DNA of 12,381 nt from Marisimplicoccus framensis_A (GTDB taxonomy: Bacteria; Bacteroidota; Bacteroidia; Flavobacteriales; Flavobacteriaceae): assembly GCA_042088875.1 (NCBI GenBank), contig JBELLF010000029.1:1-12381 (forward strand). Direction: 5' to 3'. The notes beneath the pieces were generated by a model, which did no database searches, was not told where the DNA came from, and was given only the letters and a program-made list of their open reading frames with translations. Position 1 is the stretch's first letter. Every line of letters begins with the position of its first letter. Positions 6,145 to 12,381 of this stretch are shown here, piece after piece. The translations under genes and the position numbers were made by a program.

Positions 6145-8745
6145 TTATAAACTTCTATCAGGTTCAGATCTTTTTTCATATTTAAGATCACTTAAAAGCC
6201 CAGACTTAATACCTATGAAAAAATTCCAGGAAGCTCTTTCACTGAAAGGTACCCAAGAAAAATTTAATCTCCAACTATCTAAGTCTCTATCAAATCTTAA
6301 TTGAGTATAAGTAAACCCTTTCTGTTTAAAATCATACCCTGAAGATACTCCAACTTTCCATTTTGGTGTTAGACTTAGGTTTGATGAGATCATTAAAGAA
6401 TTTGTAGAAAAATCATTTTGACCTGAAGCATTATTATATGTTAAAGAATAAGCCAAATTTAGTGACCATGGTAATGCATATCTATATTTATCAAGGTTAA
6501 TCTCTTCTTGTTCTTGTTCTTCTTCTTCCATATATTGTCTAGAATTAGAAAAATCTTGAGAAACACCAAATAAATCATCTGGTCGACCCCCACCAGAAGT
6601 TGACTCATTCATTTGTTCTTCTGTTTGTCCTCTTTTAAAAGTATTATTATTTATTGAGTACTGGGTTGAAAGATTTGCACTGGTTAATCTAAGAAGCCCA
6701 CCTCCATTCTTAACGTTAAAAACGTTAATTCTTTGATTATTCTCATCTAACCCATATAGATCAAAAGTAGCCCCAGTATTCAATGCAAGTCCTTTTGCAA
6801 GATCTATAGTTCCAGTTACTCTTACTGGTGACCATTTAAACTCTTCAGCAGCAATATTATATCCAGTTGAAATATTTAAATTTTTTAATATGTTTACTTT
6901 TCTTAATTCAGTCTCAGTTGAATCTTTAGGTTTCACTTTGGCTTCCAATGTGTTTTGAATACTAATTCCAATACTACTAGAGTAATTCTTTCCAGGAACT
7001 CCGTATAAGCCACCCTGAAATCTGGTATATTCAGCTGTATTTCCATCAGCATCAATTATATAGGTGTCATAATACTCTTCAAAACTAGGATTGTTTGAGT
7101 AAGAAATACTAGGAGTAATAGTATGTCTAATTGATTGAACTTTATTCTTTGGTTTAAAATTCACAATACCATAAATTTTTGTTGTTACGCTTGCGCTGTA
7201 ATTGTATATTCCAAATCTATCGAAACCAGAAATTGTATCCTTTACTACACCCAAATTTTCATCATAATCGTTATACTTTATTGTTTTGGTATTCCATACT
7301 TCTTTATAGGCACCTCCAACACTAACGCTAAAATGTTTAAAAACCTTAAAGTTAGTTGTAAAAGGAATATTATGCTGAACACCAGACTTTGCATTTTCAA
7401 ACATTCCCTTTTTTAAAAGCAAATCATCAGCAAAAATTGCCCTATTTTCAGCTTTTGATGAATATTGAATATTTATATTTTGAAAAAACCCTTTTTTAGA
7501 TCTACCTTTTCTCTCAAAAGGATAGAATCTTGCAGAATTTAAAGTCAAAGTAGGTAGAGTTAAATTTACTTGTTTGGACTGAGTATTTTGAGACATATTA
7601 GCATTTAAGCTAAGTCTGACGCCAGCAGAACCGGGAAAACTTTTACTGTAAGATATAGATGAGCTTAGATTATTATTTAAAAAATTTGCTGTATTTAATT
7701 GATTAACTGACTGCCTAAAATAGTCACTACTTCCAAAATTTACAGATGCACTAAATGTAGAGTTAGGTGAAGATTTGGCATCTTTCGAGTGACTCCACCT
7801 TACATTATATACAGTAGATTTTCCATAACCTGGCAATCCTCTTTCTCCATTTATTAGATTTTCATATCTAACAGTGAAGTTACCATTGTATTTATATTTC
7901 TTTCTATACATTGAGCTAATATTGACTCCATAACTACCATTTGTATAATAATCTCCTAATAATGTTAGATCAAAAAAATCTGATATAGGGATGTAGTATC
8001 CTCCATTTTGAAGAGAATATCCCCTTTCATTACTATCGCTAATATTTGGGATTATAAAGCCAGAATCTTTTGTTTGTTGAGATGGAAAATATGCAAAAGG
8101 AAGACCGATTGGAGTAGGTACATTCTTAACAAATAAATTAGTAAACCCAGTTACAATATTACCACCTGGGACTAATTTTCCTTTTCTGATTTTAAAAAAA
8201 TAATCAGCCTCTTCAGATTCATTTCCAAGTAAATTTCCACCTGTTGTAACTTTTCCATCTTTTAAAAAATAAACAGAATCATTCTGTTTCTTAGTCAAAG
8301 AAGATAAAATATTCATTCCATTCTCTTCAGATTTTGAATTCCAGATTAAAGCTTTTTGATTATCAAAATTATACTTTATGGAATCAGGATTAACGACATT
8401 TCCACCTTGTTTAAAAGTTGGATATTGACTTAAACTTCCATTTTTATCAGCAATACGTCCAGCTGTAACAATGTTTTGTTTATAATCTAGAATTATAAGC
8501 CCAGAGGTTAGCTCTATATCTCCATAAATAATTTTTGCATTGTTATAAAGAATAATTTTATTATTTTTTTGATCTATAGTGATAGAGTCAGTTGCATCAT
8601 ATTTAATATTATCTAAAAGAAGAGACTTTTTGTCTTTCTCGACTATATTAAGGGTATCTAATTCTTTAGGATCACTTTGAGAATAAGCTATGTTTAAACC
8701 AATTATAAATGAAATAATTAAAGAGGCTTTTAAGTTTTTTTTCAA
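6145..8745 (-). CDS. lptD: LPS-assembly outer-membrane protein LptD (Bacteroidota type)
   Basis: An 866-residue exported protein. A signal peptide covers residues 1-22 (MKKN, a hydrophobic core, then AYS before Gln23). The next ~170 residues form the OstA/LptA-like beta-jellyroll region, with repeated strands and a GGNVVNPDSIKYNF segment. From about 209 the VPTPIGLPFAYFP motif leads into the large C-terminal beta-barrel, full of alternating polar/aromatic strands, ending in a final strand and a charged EPDRSL tail. By family, LptD inserts lipopolysaccharide into the outer leaflet of the outer membrane, usually with LptE. The start is TTG: an in-frame TAA lies 6 bases upstream and the first in-frame ATG lies over 100 codons later, after the signal peptide. 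No cysteine occurs anywhere in the protein, unlike the four that form disulfides in E. coli LptD. Residues 740-748 form an acidic Glu/Gln tract, probably in a loop. The gene is first in an operon with ridA and is transcribed divergently from the amidase gene. Confidence 0.9.
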   Translation of the reverse strand: MKKNLKASLIISFIIGLNIAYSQSDPKELDTLNIVEKDKKSLLLDNIKYDATDSITIDQKNNKIILYNNAKIIYGDIELTSGLIILDYKQNIVTAGRIADKNGSLSQYPTFKQGGNVVNPDSIKYNFDNQKALIWNSKSEENGMNILSSLTKKQNDSVYFLKDGKVTTGGNLLGNESEEADYFFKIRKGKLVPGGNIVTGFTNLFVKNVPTPIGLPFAYFPSQQTKDSGFIIPNISDSNERGYSLQNGGYYIPISDFFDLTLLGDYYTNGSYGVNISSMYRKKYKYNGNFTVRYENLINGERGLPGYGKSTVYNVRWSHSKDAKSSPNSTFSASVNFGSSDYFRQSVNQLNTANFLNNNLSSSISYSKSFPGSAGVRLSLNANMSQNTQSKQVNLTLPTLTLNSARFYPFERKGRSKKGFFQNINIQYSSKAENRAIFADDLLLKKGMFENAKSGVQHNIPFTTNFKVFKHFSVSVGGAYKEVWNTKTIKYNDYDENLGVVKDTISGFDRFGIYNYSASVTTKIYGIVNFKPKNKVQSIRHTITPSISYSNNPSFEEYYDTYIIDADGNTAEYTRFQGGLYGVPGKNYSSSIGISIQNTLEAKVKPKDSTETELRKVNILKNLNISTGYNIAAEEFKWSPVRVTGTIDLAKGLALNTGATFDLYGLDENNQRINVFNVKNGGGLLRLTSANLSTQYSINNNTFKRGQTEEQMNESTSGGGRPDDLFGVSQDFSNSRQYMEEEEQEQEEINLDKYRYALPWSLNLAYSLTYNNASGQNDFSTNSLMISSNLSLTPKWKVGVSSGYDFKQKGFTYTQLRFDRDLDSWRLNFSWVPFSERASWNFFIGIKSGLLSDLKYEKRSEPDRSL

Positions 8746-8779
8746 GATTTAAAATTGAGTTATTAACAACACACCAAGG

Positions 8780-8796
8780 TTAATCAAAATTAATCA
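8780..8796. repeat. Direct repeat TTAATCA, 10-bp period, in the divergent promoter region
   Basis: TTAATCA occurs at 8780-8786 and again at 8790-8796, start to start one helical turn apart, within the 75-base lptD/amidase intergenic region. It overlaps the candidate lptD -7 box. It could be an operator, but a 7-base AT-rich repeat can arise by chance. Confidence 0.3.
8785..8792 (-). promoter_or_regulatory. Candidate Bacteroidota -7 promoter box for lptD-ridA
   Basis: Read on the minus strand this is TAATTTTG, an exact match to TAnnTTTG, 39 bases upstream of the lptD TTG start. No clear TTG -33 element is visible about 20 bases further upstream. On the plus strand of the same gap I see no exact match for the amidase gene, only TATAAT-like sequence near 8806-8812. 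Confidence 0.35.
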
Positions 8797-8820
8797 TAAT
8801 TTTATTATATAATTTACTTA

Positions 8821-9864
8821 ATGAATTCATTTAAGTTTACTGTCCTAATTTTATTACTGTCGTTTACAAACTTTATATTTTCTCAGGAAAATCTAAACTC
8901 TCAATTTACTGTTGTAGTTGATGCTGGTCATGGTGGTAAAGATCCTGGTAATACTGGAAATGGTTATTTAGAAAAGAAAATTGCGTTAAGTATTGCCTTA
9001 AAGCTTGGAAAGAAATTGGAAGACAATGGTATTAAAGTAATATATACAAGAAAAAGTGATGTATTTGTTGACTTATTTCAGAGAGCAAATATTGCTAATA
9101 GATCAAACGCTCAACTTTTTATTTCCATTCATTGTGATTCCCATACATCTCAAGCATATGGTGCAGGGACATTTGTTTTAGGTCTTCATGCAAACCAAAG
9201 AAACTTTGAGGTAGCAAAAAAAGAAAACTCTGTAATTTTCTTTGAAGATGATTATATCAACACATACGATGGCTTTGATCCAAATAACCCTGAATCTGTA
9301 ATTGGATTAACTTTAATGCAAGAGGAATACCTTGATCAAAGTATTGTTGCAGCATCATATATTCAAAATAGTTTTGTTGGAAAACTTAAGAGAAAGAATA
9401 GGACTGTTAAGCAAGCTGGTTTTATTGTGCTTAAATACACCTATATGCCTAGTGTTCTTGTTGAAACAGGGTTTTTAACAAATAAGTCCGAGGGTGCTTA
9501 TCTTAACTCTTTAAAAGGTCAGAATGAAATGGCAGATGCAATTTCCTCTGCTGTAATTGACTATAAAAATGATTTTTTTCAAAATTTATCAACAACTAGT
9601 ATGAGTAATGATTTAAATGAACCTAAAATATCATATAGAGTTCAAATTGCAGCAAGTGCAAAACTTTTAGAACTTAAACCCTACAACTTTAAAGGATTAA
9701 AGTCAGTAGATGTAGTAAAGGAGGGTAATCTATATAAGTATTTATATGGAAAACACAACACTTTAGAAGATGCAAAAAAATCTCTTAATAATGCCAAAAA
9801 GAATGGTTATGAATCTTCATTTATTGTTAAATATGAAAATAATAGAATAATTAGTTTAAACTGA
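8821..9864 (+). CDS. Zinc N-acetylmuramoyl-L-alanine amidase (Amidase_3) with C-terminal SPOR-like domain
   Basis: A 347-residue exported enzyme that cleaves the amide bond between MurNAc and L-Ala in peptidoglycan. Residues 1-21 are a signal peptide (hydrophobic core, then FIFS before Gln22). The Amidase_3 domain spans about 28-250: the zinc ligands are His37 (VVVDAGHGGKDPG), Glu51 (GYLEKKIAL) and His104 (FISIHCDSH), and Glu215 in VLVETGFL is the catalytic Glu. An insertion at about 120-175, rich in Asp, Asn and Glu, lies where related amidases carry a helix that blocks the active site. Residues 271-347 (YRVQIAASAK onward) look like a SPOR domain, which in other bacteria binds denuded glycan at division sites. 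The start is ATG, with no Shine-Dalgarno, 75 bases from the divergent lptD start. It probably acts in the periplasm in daughter-cell separation or wall turnover; the division role is inference from the SPOR-like tail. Confidence 0.92.
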   Translation: MNSFKFTVLILLLSFTNFIFSQENLNSQFTVVVDAGHGGKDPGNTGNGYLEKKIALSIALKLGKKLEDNGIKVIYTRKSDVFVDLFQRANIANRSNAQLFISIHCDSHTSQAYGAGTFVLGLHANQRNFEVAKKENSVIFFEDDYINTYDGFDPNNPESVIGLTLMQEEYLDQSIVAASYIQNSFVGKLKRKNRTVKQAGFIVLKYTYMPSVLVETGFLTNKSEGAYLNSLKGQNEMADAISSAVIDYKNDFFQNLSTTSMSNDLNEPKISYRVQIAASAKLLELKPYNFKGLKSVDVVKEGNLYKYLYGKHNTLEDAKKSLNNAKKNGYESSFIVKYENNRIISLN

Positions 9865-9930
9865 CATTCTTTTCACGTATTTAACTAACTAAATAATTCT
9901 TATTTTTACATAAAATAAACCCGACATACC

Positions 9931-10845
9931 TTGAAGCTATCAAAAGAAACTAAAGCTGCATTTTTTGTTTTAACCTCTATACTTTTATTCATATTTGGGT
10001 TTAATTATTTGAAGGGTACATCTTTATTAGACAGGCAAAAAACTTTACATGCTGTTTATGACGAGGTTGATGGACTTCTAGTTGGAGCTAATGTCATGAT
10101 TAATGGTCTATCAATAGGTAACGTAACAGAACTGGATTTTCTTCCCAACTCAACAAAGATATTGGTTACGTTAAAAGTTAAAGACAAATTAAGTTTTTCT
10201 TCTAAAAGCACTGCTTCAATATACGAAACTGGTGTTCTTGGTGGCCTTGCTATTTCAATTGAGCCAATATTTGACAGTCAGTCAATAGCTCAGACTGGAG
10301 ATACACTTATGTCTAGTGTTAGACCCGGATTAACAGAATTGATTAATAGACAAATTGAGCCTCTTTCAAGACAACTTCAAAGTACAATTACGAGTGTTGA
10401 CTCAATATTTACTGGCGCATCTAATGTTTTAAATTTAGAAACTCAAAAAAATATAAAAGAGTCTATAGAAGCATTAACTTCTGCAATAAATGCGATTAAT
10501 AAATCTGCTTCTATAATTGAAAATACACTAACTGAAAAAAATGATAAGATTAACAATACGTTAGATAATATTGAATCAATCAGTGAAAATCTCTCAAAAG
10601 TTACCCAAGATTTAAATGACTTTGGAATATCAAGTGTTCTTGCTGATATAAAAGAATCTTCTGAAGGTATTAATTCTGTAATTCAAAACATTAACTCTGA
10701 GTCCTCAAGTTTGGGTAAATTAATTAATAAGGATGAATTGTACGAAAATCTAAATTTATCAATTATTAGTCTCAATAAGTTAATTAATGATATTAACGAA
10801 AATCCAAAAAAATACGTTCATTTTTCAATCTTTGGGAGAAAATAG
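9931..10845 (+). CDS. MCE-family (MlaD-like) lipid-transport protein
   Basis: A 304-residue protein with one N-terminal transmembrane anchor (about residues 8-27), then a single MCE domain (about 38-115) with HAVYDEVDGLLVGANVMING, the GLSIGNV strand and YETGVLGGLAISIEP. A long coiled-coil-prone helical region rich in Ser, Asn, Ile and Leu (about 130-260) follows. This is the layout of Bacteroidota MlaD-like proteins, which form hexameric rings fed by an ABC transporter and move phospholipids between the membranes. The start is TTG: an in-frame TAA lies 12 bases upstream and the first in-frame ATG would remove the anchor and cut into the MCE domain. The 66-base gap from the amidase holds no exact TAnnTTTG box, so co-transcription with the amidase is likely. 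Its TAG stop is directly followed by the next gene's ATG. The matching permease and ATPase genes are not in the window. Confidence 0.9.
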   Translation: MKLSKETKAAFFVLTSILLFIFGFNYLKGTSLLDRQKTLHAVYDEVDGLLVGANVMINGLSIGNVTELDFLPNSTKILVTLKVKDKLSFSSKSTASIYETGVLGGLAISIEPIFDSQSIAQTGDTLMSSVRPGLTELINRQIEPLSRQLQSTITSVDSIFTGASNVLNLETQKNIKESIEALTSAINAINKSASIIENTLTEKNDKINNTLDNIESISENLSKVTQDLNDFGISSVLADIKESSEGINSVIQNINSESSSLGKLINKDELYENLNLSIISLNKLINDINENPKKYVHFSIFGRK

Positions 10846-12168
10846 ATGATTAACATTCTTCCAAATATAATCTTCTTATTTATCTTAATTTTTGCTGTAG
10901 GATTCTTTATCAGAAATATTCAAAGGTTAATTAAAGTTATTAAGATGGGGAAACCAATTAATAGGACCGATAATCCAGCTAAAAGACTTTCTAATTTAAT
11001 TCGCATAGCTCTTGGTCAATCTAAGATGGTTACAAAACCTGTATCTGGCTTTTTACATGTAATTGTTTATATAGGTTTCATAATAATAAATATTGAATTA
11101 CTTGAAATAATAATTGATGGTGTAACCGGCTCACACAGGTTTTTTTCAAAATATTTCAATCCATTTTTTTATGATTTTTTAATTGCCTCTTTTGAAATTC
11201 TTGCATTTTTAGTTCTAATTTCAGTTGTTATTTTTTGGACCAGAAGAAATATTGTAAAGATTAAAAGATTTTTAAGCTCTGAAATGAAGGGTTGGCCAAA
11301 ATTTGATGCAGATAATATTCTTTATTTTGAAGTTGTTTTAATGCTCTTGTTCTTGTCAATGAATACTACAGATTTAATTCTTCAAAATCGTGGTTTTGAA
11401 GGTTATAATAAAGCAGGGGCCTTTCCTATATCATCACTTTTAGTTCCTATTTTTGATTCTTTTGATAACTCAACAGTTTATTTATTTGAGAGAATTTTTT
11501 GGTGGTTACACATAATAGGTATCCTTTTCTTTCTTAATTATTTATACTATTCTAAACATTTACATATTTTATTAGCATTTCCAAATACATATTACTCAAA
11601 TCTTGAGGAAAAAGGAAATTTTGGTATTCTTGAATCAGTTAAAAATGAAGTAATGCTTATGTTTTATCCTGACAGGGCTTCTAATGTAAATAAGGAAGTA
11701 GAAAAATTTGGTGCATCTGATGTTCTTGACCTAAATTGGGTCCAGCTAATGAATGCTTATTCATGTACTGAGTGTGGAAGATGTTCCAGTGAATGCCCTG
11801 CAAATCAAACTGGAAAAAAATTATCACCCAGAAAAATAATGATGGATACAAGAGATAGATTAGAGAAAGTCTCTTTGAATATCTCAAAAAATAAAGGAAA
11901 ATTTATTGATGATGGAGATAGGTTACTAGATAACTATATTTCAAGAGAAGAGCTTTGGGCGTGTACATCATGTAATGCGTGTGTTGAGGCGTGTCCCATT
12001 AATATTGATCCCTTGTCCATAATTATGGATATGAGACAGTATTTAATAATGGAGGAATCATCCGCTCATCCGGATTTAAATAATATGATGAACAATATAG
12101 AAAACAATGGAGCTCCCTGGCCATATAATCAATTAGATAGAGAGTTATGGGCTCAAGAAACAAAATAA
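10846..12168 (+). CDS. Membrane-bound (Fe-S)-binding oxidoreductase subunit with two [4Fe-4S] clusters
   Basis: A 440-residue protein. The N-terminal half has about five hydrophobic helices (near 5-25, 70-90, 107-132, 157-178 and 212-235) and resembles a NarI/HdrE-type cytochrome b module; His71, His222, His238 and His240 are possible haem ligands. The C-terminal half is a ferredoxin-like dicluster domain: CTECGRCSSECP (Cys307, 310, 313, 317) and CTSCNACVEACP (Cys373, 376, 379, 383), each giving a full [4Fe-4S] ligand set. This architecture occurs in heterodisulfide-reductase-like and GlpC-like complexes, where it passes electrons between membrane quinones and a soluble partner. Such partners usually carry CCG (cysteine-rich) domains; this protein has none, and the next gene is not one. 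The ATG follows the MCE stop with zero bases between, which suggests translational coupling. The electron donor and acceptor cannot be named from the sequence. Confidence 0.86.
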   Translation: MINILPNIIFLFILIFAVGFFIRNIQRLIKVIKMGKPINRTDNPAKRLSNLIRIALGQSKMVTKPVSGFLHVIVYIGFIIINIELLEIIIDGVTGSHRFFSKYFNPFFYDFLIASFEILAFLVLISVVIFWTRRNIVKIKRFLSSEMKGWPKFDADNILYFEVVLMLLFLSMNTTDLILQNRGFEGYNKAGAFPISSLLVPIFDSFDNSTVYLFERIFWWLHIIGILFFLNYLYYSKHLHILLAFPNTYYSNLEEKGNFGILESVKNEVMLMFYPDRASNVNKEVEKFGASDVLDLNWVQLMNAYSCTECGRCSSECPANQTGKKLSPRKIMMDTRDRLEKVSLNISKNKGKFIDDGDRLLDNYISREELWACTSCNACVEACPINIDPLSIIMDMRQYLIMEESSAHPDLNNMMNNIENNGAPWPYNQLDRELWAQETK

Positions 12169-12170
12169 AT

Positions 12171-12381
12171 ATGAAAAAAGAAGAAGTAGAAAATTATTTA
12201 CACCAGAAAATAGAAAAAGGAGAGACAGTTAGTCCAATCCTACCAGAGGATATAAAAAATTATCTAATAGATATTGATGGAACTATTTGTGACGATATTC
12301 CTAATGAAGAGCCTGATAGAATGGCGACAGCAAAGTTATATCCCGATGCTCTTGAAACAATAAATAATTGGTATGATAAAG
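12171..12381 (+). CDS. HAD-superfamily phosphatase-like protein, 3'-truncated by the window edge
   Basis: The reading frame opens with ATG 2 bases after the previous TAA and remains open to the end of the window (70 codons plus one base). After a lysine- and glutamate-rich leader (MKKEEVENYLHQKIEKGE) comes NYLIDIDGTICDD, a clear HAD motif I (DxDGT) with Asp34 as the expected nucleophile and Asp36 as the acid/base. The following NEEPDRMATAKLYPDALETI looks like the short Bacteroidota HAD proteins that are sometimes annotated, doubtfully, as phosphoheptose isomerase. The later HAD motifs lie outside the window, so the substrate is unknown. The tight spacing places it in the amidase-MCE-FeS operon. 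Confidence 0.78.
   Translation, partial: MKKEEVENYLHQKIEKGETVSPILPEDIKNYLIDIDGTICDDIPNEEPDRMATAKLYPDALETINNWYDK

Noticed and set aside
7135..7416. Plus-strand reading frame of 93 codons inside lptD
   Set aside because: It is antisense to the LptD barrel, Cys-, Ile- and Phe-rich in a random way, and has no promoter or family match.
9852..9864. Palindrome AGTTTAAACT at the end of the amidase gene
   Set aside because: A ten-base AT-rich palindrome overlapping the stop codon region, with no second copy or associated motif that I could see.
9900..9918. Inverted repeat TTATTTT/AAAATAA with a 5-base loop between the amidase and MCE genes
   Set aside because: The stem is only A-T pairs in an AT-rich gap, with no T-run after it; chance is sufficient.
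11681..11887. Minus-strand reading frame of 68 codons over the first Fe-S cluster
   Set aside because: It is the shadow of the conserved CxxCxxCxxxCP region on the other strand.

Overview
The window looks like chromosomal DNA from a low-GC member of the Bacteroidota, most likely a Flavobacteriia-type marine or other streamlined bacterium. The evidence is the strongly AT-rich base composition, the near absence of Shine-Dalgarno sequences, frequent TTG starts, TAnnTTTG-like -7 boxes, very tight gene packing, and protein types typical of this phylum: a Bacteroidota-style TamB, a long cysteine-free LptD, an amidase with a SPOR-like tail, and a single-MCE-domain MlaD-like protein. I see no mobile element, CRISPR array, rRNA or tRNA, and no gap over 300 bases. 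The genus assignment is inference only.

Left part, plus strand (1-5763): the 3' part of tamB (outer-membrane/translocation module) is followed after 74 bases by a compact sugar-metabolism cluster. It holds pfkA (6-phosphofructokinase), gap (glyceraldehyde-3-phosphate dehydrogenase) and a BadF/BadG-type sugar kinase, probably acting on N-acetylglucosamine, with gaps of 11 and 6 bases. This would give two glycolytic steps plus a probable amino-sugar entry point in one transcript.

Centre, minus strand (8745-5764): lptD (LPS assembly at the outer membrane) is followed with zero spacing by ridA (enamine/imine deaminase). The ridA stop codon abuts the stop codon of the sugar kinase with no base between them, so the two operons converge without an intergenic terminator.

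Right part, plus strand (8821-end): divergent from lptD across 75 bases comes an N-acetylmuramoyl-L-alanine amidase, then an MCE/MlaD-like lipid-transport protein, a membrane-bound 2x[4Fe-4S] oxidoreductase subunit whose ATG follows the MCE stop codon directly, and the first 70 codons of a HAD-family phosphatase. TamB, LptD, the amidase and the MCE protein all serve envelope biogenesis, so the window is mainly a cell-envelope block with a glycolysis cassette embedded in it.

I did not find a previously undescribed system. The most interesting signals are substitutions at two normally conserved ATP/Mg active-site positions of PfkA (Asn in the GGDGS loop and Lys in the MGR motif), smaller deviations in the neighbouring Gap and kinase motifs, the back-to-back convergent stops, and a 10-bp-period direct repeat in the lptD/amidase divergent promoter region.
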